From Symbiodinium kawagutii (Eukaryota; Sar; Dinophyceae; Suessiales; Symbiodiniaceae): 64,000 bases of DNA. The notes under the pieces are model-generated. The model was given only the letters and a program-made list of their open reading frames with translations, was not told the DNA's origin and searched no databases. This document shows, one piece after another, positions 1 to 12,412 of the stretch. The DNA lies in contig VSDK01028396.1 in NCBI GenBank assembly GCA_009767595.1, forward strand, positions 708,459 to 772,458. The letters are read 5' to 3'. The translations under genes and the position numbers were made by a program. Positions within the stretch are counted from its first letter, which is position 1, and the number at the start of each line of letters is the position of its first letter.

Positions 1-512
1 CCGCCTCCGCTGAGCCGTTGAGGGATTGTTTTCTATTCTTGTTCAGCTGTCCAGAAATGTCCAGAAGAACTGGAAACAGCTTGGGCCAGTGGCGAAGTCT
101 TCATCGCGGGCGTAACTTCAATCAATTTCTTCTCTTCTCTATTTTATGGATTCTTTTGGCTTATCAATTGAATTATGATGAGTGGTCTTGAATTCAAATT
201 CACGAAATTCGTACACACGCGAATTATCTTTTGAAATCTGATGAAATCTTTTGAGTAAACCTGGAGAAAAAGATGGTTCGGATGCCATGGCGTTCGCGGT
301 GACATGGCTGCGCAATCCAGAAATTTTGTCAGATTGCGGCACTGGACCACGGGCTGACGTTGAGGGGGCCCTTATCATTCCCATCACTGTTCCTTGGAAA
401 GCAAAAAATTGGTTCCCCACCCAGCGGTATGAGATAAGCGTTTGCAAATAATTCAAGTATGTGAGCGTTAGAATTTTTGTCGCAATCGTTTGCGATCTCT
501 ACGTGTTTTTTT
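1..512. other. No gene seen; AT-rich flank
   Basis: I see no convincing coding signal here. Short open frames exist on both strands but lack any recognisable motif. The segment precedes the first copy of the 1-kb tandem duplication. Confidence 0.4.
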
Positions 513-1435
513 GTTAAAATTGTGTCACACCGTGTGAATAAGGATGGTGCTGGGGATGTGGCGCGCGGATTGGGTATTGAGGAGCCCTGGGAAGCCCGGG
601 GTTCCAGCGCCAGGGAGCATGCGCAGGCCATTGTATAGCATTTTCATGCATTTGCAAAACGATCAGCAGTCCCAAACAAACCAGCGTTTATGCAGTTGAA
701 TTATCAGAATTATCGAAATATTTCATCATATTTCATGAGCCCCTGGCTAGCTGATTGAACTTGCCAAAGCCTTCTGGATGATTCATGCGGGATCACTGCA
801 CCTGGCCCACGTGTGAAAAAGCCAGGCTTTTGCCCAGAGCGCTGCGCTATTTGCGGTTGGCCAAGAAATCCTGCAACGCTTGGTCACGGGCTGCTGGTGA
901 TAGATCATTCGCGGGTCTTTAGCCCTAGGCCCTATTGATGTAGGATGATGTAGGGTATGACTTCATGAGCTTGGGTTGGTATCCGCCCTTGCTTCATGAA
1001 CTCAGTATGGCTTGTGGTTTCAATGTATGTAGTTGGATTTAGTTGGGATTGGTTGTGGTTGGTTTCCACCCTTCGGTCCTTTCAGTGGGGTTGGTACCCG
1101 CCCCTTTGTCCATTCATTAGTTGGGGTTGGTATCCACCCCTTGTTTCATGGAATTGTTTTGGCTTCTTTACATTTGTTTGCTAACGCATACTAATGCTTA
1201 GATGGTTATTTTTATAATATGTTATAGTCCTGCGGTGTTCTATTATTGATGTTTTGTTTTTTTCAAACTAGATTCTGGGGTTGGTTTCCAGCCCTAGGCC
1301 CATGAACTATTTGTTCTTGTTAGCAGGATAAAGCAAAATCCTTCGGTTTTTTGCGCCGATTTGGTCAAAAGATGATATAATATGATTTTCTAAGGTTTTC
1401 ACTTTTTTTGGGTCTCCTCTCCTTGAAAACAAATT
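513..1435. repeat. 1-kb tandem duplication, first copy
   Basis: This copy opens with GTTAAAATTGTGTCACACC and carries in order a GC-rich stretch (about 540-625), a block beginning ATTGTATAGCATTTTCATGC at about 633, the recurring phrase GGGGTTGGTWYCCRCCC, and an end motif around GCGCCGATTTGGTCAAAAGA. The same blocks follow in the same order and orientation immediately downstream with small differences, so this is a direct tandem duplication. No protein is apparent. The function is unknown. Confidence 0.8.
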
Positions 1436-2590
1436 TGTTAAAATTGTCACGCCATGTGAATCAGGATGGTGCTGGGGGTGTGGCGCGGGGATTGGGTATC
1501 GAATGGTATTGAGGAACCCTGGGAAGCCCGGGGTTCCAGTGCCAGGGAGCCTGCGCAGAGTAGAAAAAGGAACGCGCGCCTTGCTTTCGCCACTCGCCAA
1601 CAATGGAAACATGTGGAAACCCTACAACACACTTACGCATTGTAGGTTTACCCACATCGTAGGCGTTTGTTAGCCTTACATCTCAGCCTAGTGACGTATG
1701 CCGTATGGGCCCTTCCTTGATGGCCTGGCTATCTTCAATTCACGGGCCTCCCATGCTGATGCTCTTTGATTTTTCCAGCGCATCGTGACTAGTTTTGACG
1801 AAGATTGACCATTGTATAGCATTTTCATGCATTTGCAAAACGATCAGCAGTCCCAAACAAACCAGCGTTTATGACCAGTTGAATTATCAGAATTATCGAA
1901 ATATTTCATCATATTTCATGAGCCCCTGGCTAGCTGATTGAACTTGCCGAAGCCTTCTGGATGATTCATGCGGGATCATTGCGCCTGGCCCACGTTTGAA
2001 AAAGCCAGGCTTTTGCCCAGAGCGCGGCGCTATTTGCGCGCTTGGCTACGGGCTGCTGGTGATACATCAATGGCGGTTTTTTGAGCCCTATTGATGTAGG
2101 GTATGACTTCATGAGCTTGGGTTGGTATCCGCCCTGGCTTCATGGACTCAGTATGGCTTGTGGTTTCAATTTATGTAGGTGGATTTAGTTGGGATTGGTT
2201 GTGGTTGGTTTCCACTATTTTCCACCCTTCGTTCTTTGCAGTGGGGTTGGTATCCACCCCTTGTTTCATGGACTTGTTTTAGTTTTTTTACATTTGTTTG
2301 CTAACGCATACTAATGCTTAGATGGTCATTATTAAAGTATGTTATAGTCCTGCCGCGTTCTATTACTGATGTTTCGATTTTTTATTCATATTTTTATCAA
2401 ATTTGATGCTGTATGGGGTTGGTTTCCAGCCCTAGGCCCATGATCTATTTGTTCTTGCTAGCAGCATAAAGCAAAATCCTTTGGTTTTTTGGCGCCGATT
2501 TGGTCAAAAGATGATATAAGATGATTTTCTAAGGTTTTCAACTTTTTTGGGTCCCCTCCCCCTGAAAAAATGAAATTTTCATTTTGACCA
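1436..2590. repeat. 1-kb tandem duplication, second copy
   Basis: This is the second copy of the unit starting at 513. It is longer because about 190 bp not present in the first copy lie between its GC-rich head (ending near 1558) and the ATTGTATAGC block at about 1810. The copies differ by scattered substitutions and small indels, so the duplication is not very recent. It ends near a pyrimidine-rich tract at 2550-2600. Confidence 0.75.
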
Positions 2591-3734
2591 CCTCCCCCCC
2601 TAAAGGGGTAGGGATGATATAGATATTGATTCCATAATATGAAGACAATGTGTTCTTTTTTGAGGCATGCATATATGACAGTATATACAGTACATATCTA
2701 CGTGATGTGTTTGTGCATCTGTGTGTATCGATGTGCTTGTGTACATGTCTACATGCATATATACACTTATTTACATAATATGTACATCTTTGACATGTTG
2801 AATTGTGGCAGCAGGTCATAGGTTCCTCCTCAAATGTGTTTTGTGATAAGGGTTCTAGGAAGGCTGCGGTGCTGAAGGGATCAACAAAGAACCATCATCC
2901 GCCATGATTGTTCATTCTTGTTGATGATAGTGAACTATCGACTAAAGACATGGCTAACGATTTTGAGGTTAGAATACCATACAAAGTATTGATTTGTTTT
3001 AAACATGTTTCATTTTCCCTGGTATTAACAAATGGTTCTTGAATGACTAATACTTTTCGAAGGGTTGTAAGCACCAACCAGCTCATTATTGTGGAAGTAT
3101 GAGCCATCCACCAATAGTAGTGTTACAACTGGTTGCCAGGTTTCGCAACTCATGTGTTCAACAACTGCCTGGGCTACCAGTGATCAGCTGCGAAGCGTGA
3201 TAGCGTTTCCGTTGATGGGATTTTCAATCTACATCTCACTGATTGGATAGAAGCATATGATGTTGGTAAAAAAATATGATTCCCAAATCGATGATGTGAA
3301 TTTGAATCCCATAATGAATGTTCTGGGTAAAATTGATTACATCATTCAGCTAAATTATGAACATGATCAAGATTGAAAAGTGGCACATGCTGAAATTGTA
3401 TCATTTTTTGGGTAATCCATGTGGAGGCATGAAATCATGTGGGGAGTACAATCTTGGAGTTCCTTCGTAGGTCAGCAGGGACTGTTTCTTTTTTTCAGTC
3501 CGAGCGGTCAGGTGGCAGTGCTTGCGACAGCATCCGGGGTCACTGCTTAGCTAAGTGACGGTTTACTAAATGATGCTGGCTAATGATGGTCAATTATCAA
3601 TTAATTGTTGGCCAATGATGTGTAACTTAAGTCGATGACGCTTACTCGTGGCAAGAATTGTTTCAAATTCAAAGCTAGACATGGCTTTGAACAGCATGCT
3701 TTGTGAGCTGTGATCAAATCGTGGGTTTCATTGA
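2591..3734. other. No gene seen
   Basis: The stretch is AT-rich with TATATA/CATA-type low-complexity sequence at about 2660-2800. It has no frame with a recognisable motif and no exon-like GC island. Confidence 0.4.
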
Positions 3735-3860
3735 TATGGCTGTGGGTCAAAACCCTTAGTCCCCCTGGTTCCCCCCTGTTAACCAGCTTGTTTTCCCTAT
3801 GAGTTTGTTGGTGGAAATCCCCCATGAAGCCGTTGGTGAACTGCTTGACCCAGCTCGCCA
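3735..3860. repeat. GTGGGTCAAAACC short palindromic element
   Basis: The segment begins GGCTGTGGGTCAAAACCC and ends TTGACCCAGCTCGCC, forming imperfect inverted ends. Related copies occur at about 15113-15265, 18473-18592, 22000-22126, 38618-38733 and 39047-39172, in both orientations. I infer a small non-autonomous repeat family. No target duplication was established. Confidence 0.65.
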
Positions 3861-3980
3861 CGGGAGACTAAGAAACAACAAGCGTTGCCTGGTCCCAGGG
3901 CACCTGGCGGAGGAAGTGCGAGCACCATGAGCACCAACCGCCATGATGAACCATCATCACAATGATTCACCATGAATTAC

Positions 3981-4078
3981 CATCAACATCATCCATCAAC
4001 ATCATCCATCAACATCATCCATCAACATCATCCATCAACATCATCCATCAACATCATCCATCAACATCATCCATCAAC
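3981..4078. repeat. 13-bp satellite, 7.5 copies
   Basis: The unit CATCAACATCATC is repeated head to tail seven and a half times without a mismatch. There are no spacers, so it is a simple satellite and not a CRISPR array. It lies in a CCATCAACC-rich tract of the kind found upstream of exons elsewhere in the window. Confidence 0.92.
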
Positions 4079-4507
4079 CAATCTTGATGATTAACCACCA
4101 TTAACCAACATTGGCCCGTTGATCATGGTGGTTTCTTCCTTTTCGCCTCAGTCCCACGGGTGAAGGTCCGTCGTGGAGATACCCTGCGCGCCACACCTTT
4201 TCCACAGCATAGCTTGTACTGATTGCATGATTGATGCCACCCCCCTGGCTTAATCCCAAGGTAAATCATCCACCTTGATCCATGGGGCTCCAATGACCCC
4301 CAAAAAGAGAGGTTTTTAGCCTCCACAATATGGGTCATAACCTAAAAAATGGTGGTTTCACGGGCCAATGGATGTTTTCGATTCCCTTTTTTTCGTTCCT
4401 TGCGTAGAGGGCACATTCGCCATCCTCCAAACCTCAAGGAAAGGTGACCCATCGCATCCGCGGATCGCAGGAGTGGCATCTCCAGATCTTACACTTCCCT
4501 TGATAGC

Positions 4508-4633
4508 GTGGGGGAGCATCTCGAGGGAGAGCACCTCCCTGCGAGTGATACGGATGATGAGTTTTGGAGTCCCGATGGAGTCCCCATTCCTGACGCTCAA
4601 GACTCGTCTCCAACAGAGTTTTGGAGCGTTTGA
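4508..4633 (+). CDS. Possible exon fragment, unidentified acidic segment
   Basis: One + frame reads an acidic stretch containing PASDTDDEFWSPDGVPIPDA and ends in FWSV before a stop. The composition is protein-like, but the overlapping frames are also open, including a 99-codon one. A second coding-like piece, FEDVFYPYMKPYEV followed by a stop, appears at about 4677-4748 in another frame. This could be a broken gene remnant or two exons. I cannot name a family and no donor or acceptor is clear. Confidence 0.25.
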   Translation: MGEHLEGEHLPASDTDDEFWSPDGVPIPDAQDSSPTEFWSV

Positions 4634-4759
4634 GGCCGTTGTTGCTGAGTTTTCGCCCTGGCGGTGAGGCCAGTTTCACGAGGCTTCTGATGCACATGGT
4701 GCCTTCGAAGATGTTTTCTACCCATATATGAAACCGTATGAAGTGTAGTAAGTGTCAAG

Positions 4760-5645
4760 AAGTCCCGCAATCGTGGCCTCATGGGAATGATGGCCCCTGG
4801 CCCAACAGGCCCTAGACTCCTTGCAAGGGGGAACAAGATCTTGAGCATCTAAGATCGGAGCTTGATGTTTTCGGAGCATCTCAAAAAGAGTCTCAAAGCT
4901 ACGTTTAACGCGTTGTATCAAGTGCTTATGGTGGTTATTTGCTTTATATATTTTATAGAATAATCTGTATTTGCTTTATAATTTATATTTATAAGTGCTT
5001 TATCAATCAATATGCATTGTTTGCGAAAGTTTATGATTTCCATAAGGTTCTGCGGTTCTGGTTCACAGGTGGTGCTGGTGCAGTATAACTGCTGTTTGTT
5101 CGCAGGCGTCTTCGAAAAAAAATATGGCTAGGCCAGTTGCTCCATGAGCCAATCGCCATGAAAGGAAGTGCTGGAAGATGAGTCTGGCGCCACGCGTAGG
5201 TGGCTGGAGAACCCTCTGGTAAAACCATATTTCAAATTAAAAATGATAACGACTAAAAATATTGTTTTAAGAGAGTTATTTGTTAAACTATAAATGGCAG
5301 GTGAACCCTATTGTTAACAACCGGTAACAAACCAATATGGGATGGGTCACCCCACCAACCAGCCAATCACGCTCGGACGGACCATGTCTGCAATCTAGCT
5401 GCTGATGATCATGGTGTGTCTCAAATTAGTAATTATTCACAGATGGTCGACAACCAATGTTGAGTTGATCACAAATGAACAATCGACAAGTGACCGTTAA
5501 GAACCATTGGCCTTGTATGACTGGGACCATAGTAACGGTGAGCCTCCAGAAGGGAAAGACCTGTGGACTTCAGGGCTTTCATCGGAGGAGCACATAACGC
5601 ACCCATACTGGCGTTATTATTCCTATGGTCAGTAAGTCATTGGTC
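4760..5645. other. No gene seen
   Basis: The stretch is AT-rich from 4920 to 5040 and otherwise of mixed composition. No recognisable protein motif or structural RNA was seen. Confidence 0.35.
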
Positions 5646-5647
5646 AT

Positions 5648-5742
5648 GTTGGTTGTTTTTGAACATGTTTTTTTCTATAATACTTATTAACAAATGGTTG
5701 GTTGACACACATATTTTTCATGCGGGTTGAAACCGCCAAGCA
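5648..5742. repeat. GGTTTCAAACATGTTTT palindromic element
   Basis: This copy has the recurring order TTGAACATGTTTTTTT, AACAAATGGTTGGTTGACA and GGGTTGAAACCGCC. Similar copies are at about 7070-7164, 11925-12026, 30176-30253 and 30795-30892. The ends are inverted relative to each other (TGGTTTCAA versus TTGAAACC), so a short non-autonomous palindromic element is likely. Confidence 0.6.
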
Positions 5743-6194
5743 GAAGCTATGAATAAGATCAAGTTGGCCCAAGTAACTAGGTCCAAGTAGGCCCATGGTC
5801 CATAGTCAGTGGGCTTAGATTGTTGAAATAAAGCAACATTGCTATTTCACTCAGGCCGGCTACATGCTGAAAAGAATGATCAAATCAGGCTCACATCTTC
5901 AAAATATGTTTATTCCCATACTTCCCCTCCAGTATCAAACCCCTGCAAACCTTGGTTTTGGCTTGGAATCTTTACATGTGAGGATTTGCTGGGGGGCCTT
6001 GGGGGCACGTGGTCATGCTGTGACCCCAAAAATCAATTAATACTTTTTGGGATGCCCATTTCCCCACGTTTACGGCTGATCTTTGTGAATCTATGTGAGC
6101 GCAGCCACGTGAAATGCCTGGATTTCTCACCTTGACTGGAGGCAATCCATGAAATTTTATCAGATGAGGGCACCTTCCCACCGAATGGTGCCAG

Positions 6195-6279
6195 GGTGTC
6201 GCATGGTGTCGCCTTTCGCGCCGGCATGAGCCCGGTGAACGCTGCTGTGCTTTTCGCGACCGGTTTCGAGCTTGACCCA
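6195..6279 (+). CDS. Possible exon, unidentified
   Basis: A GC-rich island after a CCAG acceptor-like site reads VSHGVAFRAGMSPVNAAVLF and continues ATGFELDP. The composition is coding-like and unlike its AT-rich surroundings. No family is recognised and the donor is not clear. It may belong to an unrecognised + strand gene upstream of the fumarate reductase. Confidence 0.3.
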
Positions 6280-6464
6280 TTCTGCTTCAGTTGGGCAAGT
6301 CTATAAAAGATGTATTCGGAATTAAGTTAAATATATGTTTTTTTCAATGGAAAACGCAGACACATGGGGGAACATTCTTCAGGAGAAAAACATACAATTG
6401 GTGGGTGTCCCTAGTCAAGAGGAAAATCATTGGTGCTTTGGAGTTCTTGTTTGTTTCTCACATA

Positions 6465-6575
6465 TGGTGGTTTCTCAAAACAGGGGTACCCCCAAATCAT
6501 CTAATATAAATAATTTTGTGTAACAAACCATTTATTTGTGGGGTACCCGGGTACCCCTTTGAATTGAGAACCGCC
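6465..6575. repeat. TGGTGGTTTCTC palindromic element (MITE-like)
   Basis: This is a copy of the commonest short repeat in the window. The left arm reads TGGTGGTTTCTCAAAACAGG and the right arm ends TTGAGAACCGCC, with internal GGGTACCC and a CAAATCATC core. About twenty copies of varying decay occur along the window. The cleanest is at 22799-22902. Confidence 0.75.
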
Positions 6576-7069
6576 GGCCGCAGATACTAGTTGTTTAACC
6601 ATCAGTTTGTTAGTGATGATCCCAATCATTAAGCCCTATCATGAACATTCTATAATTGCCTTATAAACATCTAATGATATTTGGGTGATCGATGCATCTC
6701 CCATAGATCTCCCCTAGATCTCTAGATCTCACATTTCACCGTTTACTATTTTGAAAACCTCCCCCAACTTCTCACCTTTCTCCCCCGAAAAAGGTCACGT
6801 CCAGCTCGTACTTGAGACGAAGGTCTCTGCACCAGCAGGGGTCGCGTAGCACAACGCTTCAGCTTGACGGGACGTGAGTTGACATACCGATCTGCACTGG
6901 GTGATCCAGTCACAAACTTGGGTATTGGGTGGCGGATCCTGCCCACTCACTTAGTTGTTTTGTTTTTGTGATTTTTTGGGGATGGGTTTTGACCATGAAT
7001 TAGAAATTAGAGTTTTAGGGTTGCATCTGGAGGTCATGTTTCATTGCATATTTGGTCTTGGGAATGAAC

Positions 7070-7164
7070 CGGCTGGTGGTTTCAAACACGTTTTATTTTC
7101 CCAAGAATTATTAGCAAATGGTTGGTTAATATGTTTCATAGGGGTTGAAACCGCCGCCAACCAG
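7070..7164. repeat. GGTTTCAAACATGTTTT palindromic element
   Basis: This copy runs GGTGGTTTCAAACACG, then CAAATGGTTGGTTAATATG, then GGGGTTGAAACCGCC. It belongs to the same family as 5648-5742. Confidence 0.6.
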
Positions 7165-9073
7165 TGAATAGGTTGGCAGTACTGGGCGTTTTTCAATCCT
7201 TGCCAAGCAGCTGCTAGTTGGTCTCAGCCTGTTTCATCGTCGGGTGATATGTGAGCAAGAACATGGAAACGCTCTGCATTGTGTGATTTGCATTGCTGAG
7301 ATGGGGACTTTCAAGGTTTGAGCTGGATCGTTTGAAGTACAACCCGGATTATACCACAATACCTATGACAACCCAACAGTTACCCTGCTATGGTTATTTC
7401 CTGGAGTACAAAGTACTTAGGGACCCGCCGGATGAACGAAGTATAGAAGTCTACCCGAGCTGTTCGAAGAATCAACAAACTAGACGTCACAAAACACTGC
7501 AGTGTAAAGCATGAAAAAAACACCATTCTGGGGACAGCAACAAAAACATCAAACAAAGCTACAATGACACTGGTGCATGCACCTTCAGACCTACGATTTC
7601 TTGATGTTTTGTGTCAATATGCGTGACACCTTAGAATTGAACCTGAATGAGTCGCACACTTGTGATAATTTGGGTTGGAGTTGCATGTGCGGGACTGGTA
7701 GATCATATCATATGTGTAATATGGGTTGGTAAATCACCCAGCTCTTCATGGTCAAACTGGTAATGTCCACCTTTGATTAATACCCCCCCTTCTTCACCCT
7801 CAAATAAAGCTCTATTCAGGGTATAATCGATACGGTCAACATAGTTATTAACCAAACGAATCATGGGTAGTAGTTGGTAGTCATACATATAGCTATTAAT
7901 TGAGTTAGTAGGCATACATATAGCTATTAATTGATACATGGTATAAGCGCTGATTAATCATAGGTCAACATAGTCAGCGGTTGATACGGATCTAACATCA
8001 GCAGCTCACTTCCCCAGTAGCAGCTCATTCACTGGTGGAAACCCACCATTTGCAAACGTCGGTCCTGAAGTCCTCCAGCGTGACCGTCCCAGGATTTCCA
8101 AAGGCGGAAGTGGACATATAGTGGTGGTTTCTTAGGATTGGTTCGTTTATTACCATAGCTGGGTTTATTACCATAGCTGGTTTTGTTACCACAGCTGGGT
8201 GATAAAGGATTTATAATTTGATTTAGGGATATCCCTGTTTTGAGAAATACCCATGTATATCTCGAAAATAATATGCTACAACCAAGCAATGCAAAATCAT
8301 CACGTCTGATGTCGACACTGTAGACTTTTCGACTTAGTCCTGCCCCCAGTCATGGACAAACCATCGCCAAGAACGCTCTGAGTTTTGTTAAATCTACCAG
8401 ACACACCATGGAGTTACAAGAGCCAGACGCGACGGACAAACCATGCAACGTAACCCATACAACGTAATAAGGTCTGATCGCTGATGAGTGAAAATTTAGT
8501 CAATTAGCCACTGTCAACTTTTTTTTCGCTCAACCGTCACTGCCAGATGTAGTAACGTAGTAAGAGGAGTGATGTCAAAAAAAGACATTGCCAATTGCTG
8601 GGGACGTAATTATTAATCTTATTGCTAAGAACTATTGAAAGGTGATTGTGGCTGATGATGGCTTACAATCTTGCAATGGGAAATCCATATATCAAAGAAC
8701 TACCCTACTTCCACCATATCTAGTCATTCGCCATCAGGTGTAGGGAGATTATAAACAACCTGGATCTCGCAGTAATGGGTTCAACATGTCCTTAACAGCG
8801 GATCGCGGCAATCACCATGTCACCTGTGAATAGAACACCCATTCCCCTCTTGACTTGGGCCATGGTTGGAAATCGGGGCGACAGCTCGTATCAACCCTTG
8901 GTTGAGGTCAAGAACCATCATCCATTGAAGGAAACCAGCGCTGTTCCATCGTTCTACCATCCATTTTGCTTCATTCATCCGGTTTCATTCATCCTGTTTC
9001 ATTCATCCTGTTTCATTCTTCTACTTGGACTTCGAGAAGGGCTCCATCATGGAAGAACATCCACCAGAAACAG
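7165..9073. other. No gene seen; decayed short repeats
   Basis: I see no convincing gene. A decayed half of the TGGTGGTTTCTC element lies near 8225-8265, and short tandem copies of a CATAGCTGGGTTTATTAC phrase lie near 8150-8190. A CATTCATCC run precedes the coding-like island at 9074. Confidence 0.35.
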
Positions 9074-9160
9074 GTCACTGAGGTGTCAGCTCCTATCTCC
9101 TGGGACCTCACTACAGTGCTGGAGGCGGCCCGGCGTACTTCGGATCCCCTCTTCCCCCAG
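9074..9160 (+). CDS. Probable exon, unidentified protein
   Basis: Between an acceptor (AAACAG, then GTCACT) and a GC-type donor (CCCCAG, then GCGTTC) lies exactly 29 codons, phase 0 at both ends. It reads TEVSAPISWDLTTVLEAARR and ends TSDPLFPQ. The AG|GC donor and AG|G acceptor match those of the fumarate reductase gene downstream. The VLEAARRTSD segment faintly recalls ApbE-type flavin transferase domains, which are fused to some protist fumarate reductases, but the match is too short to claim. Confidence 0.45.
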
Positions 9161-9675
9161 GCGTTCACAGCGACCACGAGCCACCGGGAGTGGGTCTGAA
9201 ATGTGGGAAGCCAAAAAATGGATGGATATCTTTCTGCTAGTCCTGGCTTAGCTGCTTTGGATCTGCAGCAGTGCGCACGGCTCCAAACATGGATAGTCGT
9301 AAATTACGACTATAAATGGTTGATACTGGATGATTTGGGGGTCTCCATTTTTACGAGAAACCATTATTTAAGCACCCATGGATCATCCAAGCCAGACTAA
9401 AGGCCCCATTGACTTGAGAAACACCCATGTAGTGCTTACTGTTGAGTGCATTAGTGTTCATTGGTGAGTAACAACTATGGGCGCTGGCAACAATGGCATG
9501 TCATGGTGAAGTGATGGTTGATGATGGTTTGTAATGATGAGTACTCATGGTTGAAACTGGTCAGTAATAGGCGATGAATTGTTAAGAATTTGTGCGAGGG
9601 ATTTGAGATGTACATGCTACACCAGGCTACAAGACTTTGAGCGGTATATTACAAGTTCTCGGTTGGTAGCTGATA

Positions 9676-9776
9676 TGGCTCTTTCTCAAAATAGGGGTAT
9701 AGTACCCCCAAATCATCCTTCATATCAATCATCTTAATAAACCAGGGGCACCCCTCTGGCTTGAGAAACCCCCATG
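9676..9776. repeat. TGGTGGTTTCTC palindromic element, decayed
   Basis: The left arm is GGCTCTTTCTCAAAATAGGG, followed by CCCCCAAATCATCC, and the right end is GGCTTGAGAAACCCCCATG. It belongs to the family seen at 6465 and 22799. A related half element lies just upstream, at about 9300-9427. Confidence 0.65.
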
Positions 9777-10903
9777 ACTCGGTGATGAAACATCCACTGC
9801 TACCCCTGATGCCCTCGAGCTGGGGGCGAGTGATGCAATGTCACCAAGCATCAAATTCAATAAGTTGCTTGAAGACAGTTGCTTCAATGCAGGTTCTTTA
9901 AGACCAAGGTTGGGCAGGAATAGATGTATTGTGGTTCATGAATGTTTATGAGAAGTGTTTTTCGATATGGATGTGGACAAAAAACATAAGCCAACTCATT
10001 TGGTGGGGTGTACTTGGTGGGGTGCACTTAATCAATAACTGTTGCTTGTTGATTTGTGTACTTGAAAAATGGTATGGTCAACAATGGTGAATGATGGTTG
10101 CTGATGGCTAGATATGCTTGATATTTAGGGTCACTCTGGGGCAACAATGGTCAGACATTGCTGATGATGGTTGATAAGGATCATATAATCCTAAAGGATC
10201 AAAACCGACCGTAATGTTGAAATCACTTGAAACTCGAATTCGGTTTTGAATGTTTGGTAAAACACGTGGGGCAAATTGATGTTTGCGGCAACGCCAAAAA
10301 ATGTCGTGCTTGTTGTCTCAGCAACTCGTGGTTGGTCGTTGTGCTACGACTGCATTTGCGGAAGAGATTCCAGGCAAACTCGAAGCATGGATGTGGTGCT
10401 TGTATGTGTTTGTCATGTGATCATGAAGGACTTTGCAAAATATTTTAGTGTAATGCATATTATATCATAACAATGTACATTAGCGGATGATCAATCCTGG
10501 ATGATCATGGATGGATTCCCCTCGTTTTGGTGATATATATGTATATACATAGTATATGTTTGCACCTCCACATGTAGTCAGTGTTTGTTCGTTCCCCGAC
10601 TGCGGGATTCTCAAAGAAACATTCATAAGTTATGACTCGTCCAGAGCTGAGGTTGATTGAATCAAGTGTCAATGAACATCAAGGACCTTTCGCTTGACAT
10701 GTGGATACGATCGCAATGACTATTTCACCGCGGACCCTTCGGAGTAGCCACCATGAATTCTCAGGTCTAGTGTACCACCGAGAATACAACGCTGATAGAA
10801 GATTTTAGGAAATGGTATGAAGCACCTTTTGTATAAGTTTAAGGTGGTGAAATTCAAATAAAAGGATGTTGGCGACCTGAAGCTAAGTATCTATATCTAT
10901 ATC
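9777..10903. other. No gene seen; ATGGTTGATGG-rich
   Basis: The stretch contains many ATGGTTGATGG-type words on the + strand around 10080-10180. No coding motif was recognised. Confidence 0.35.
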
Positions 10904-10976
10904 TAAATCAATATTATATATATATATATATTTTTTTTATTTTTATATATTATATATATATATATATATTTAGATT

Positions 10977-11009
<33 letters not shown>

Positions 11010-11098
11010 ATCTATATATATATATATTTATATTTAGATATATATATATATATATTTTTTTTTTTATTTATGTAATTTATGTATATATATATATATCC
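10904..11098. repeat. TA-dinucleotide tract
   Basis: About 195 bp consist almost entirely of TATATA and A/T runs with a few TATCTATA variants. It is low-complexity sequence. Open frames crossing it are spurious. Confidence 0.9.
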
Positions 11099-11924
11099 TT
11101 TTAAGGTCCCAAGAACAATGAACTTCAAAGGTTTCGGGCTCCAAGATGGAGTTGCCAGGAATCTACGATGGGCTTTTCCTTGGTCCCTTAACCACGCTGA
11201 GATCGCATGGAGTGCGGCCCATCGCGTGGCTATGGGATTGGGTACCCGTGCGGTTCCCAATGTGCGTCATGGTCAAAACTTGAGATTCGTGGTTGTGGCA
11301 CTTTTGGGCACCAATGTGGGGAAAAAAGCAAATCAAAAGTGATTATGATGAGCGCTGATTAAGGTCTCTTATCGGATGTTCACCAACCTTGAAAGCAAAT
11401 CATGGAAACCTGCATGTTCTGTCCATGTTATCAAAGTCCATTCCAGGTCTGCTGTCCGCATTGCCAAACTCTTCAAGCCACCATTAGCTTGGAAGCTTGG
11501 AAAAATCCGTAGATCGATCAGGAAGAAGCCATCCGAAGGTCAAGTGAAAGTCACCAATTCATGCTGGAGAAATTCTGTTCAGTGAGCTTTGCCTGTCAAC
11601 TGTTTAGCTTGACCATCACTGGCTGTTTGCTGGTTAGCATGGCTGTTTGCTGGTTAGCATGGAAGTAGACAGTGTGGTTCTGAGGTCGATCGTGGCAAAA
11701 ACAGAACGGTCGAGATCGTTTCTGTTCGCGATCATTGCCTTTTTGTATGGTGTGGATGATGATATCATCTCCATTGCTGGTTGATCAGCTCACCATGTGT
11801 TTGGGAAACTCTTAATTTGATTCGCTACATTGGTGGTGTCACTTTGGGAAGAGCCAGGCCAGTTACAGTTCGGCAATGGCAGCTGGTGGCTCCCATTGAA
11901 AGGTTTTCTTATTAAGCCACTCAT

Positions 11925-12026
11925 GTATGGTTGGTTGGTGGTGTTGAACATGTTTTATGTTTGCAATATTTGGGATGATTGGTTAATTCAGTACAATTTT
12001 AGGGGGGAACCCCGAGCAGGTTTTTA
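11925..12026. repeat. GGTTTCAAACATGTTTT element, decayed copy
   Basis: The order GGTTGGTGGTGTTGAACATG, then GATTGGTTAATTC, then GGGGGGAACCCCGAGCAG parallels the other members of the family. The inverted ends are eroded. Confidence 0.4.
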
Positions 12027-12177
12027 TTCTAGCACTGCCCTTCTTTTACATGAACCAGAACACTGCTCAATGGGTAACCTGATCACATTGATTGGAACAA
12101 TTCTGCATTATAATGGCAAACCCATTTACAAGTTGTACCAATTGCAGATTTGCCACTTTGGTCCAAAGCCATTATGT

Positions 12178-12300
12178 GTTCAACATTGACCTTTTGAACA
12201 GAAGAATTACCTGCCTTGTTTTGCTTAACTAGCTGATACCAAGGTATTTGTTCAACATTGACCTTTTGAACAGAAGAATTACCTGCCTTGTTTTGCTTAA
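12178..12300. repeat. 51-bp direct duplication, period 72
   Basis: The 51 bp from GTTCAACATTGACC to TTTTGCTTAA at 12178-12228 recur without a mismatch at 12250-12300, separated by 21 bp. Perfect identity suggests a recent local duplication. Confidence 0.85.
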
Positions 12301-12412
12301 TTGCTTCAGTTGGACCGACTTACCGTTGAGATGTGGGACAGTTCAAATAAGGCTACAAGTTCTTAGTTGCTTTGAATCCTTTTTGTTTGCACCATTCCTT
12401 TTCCGGCTCTAC

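Noticed and set aside
3981-4078. CRISPR-like array
   Set aside because: The 13-bp units are contiguous with no spacers, and the context is eukaryotic.
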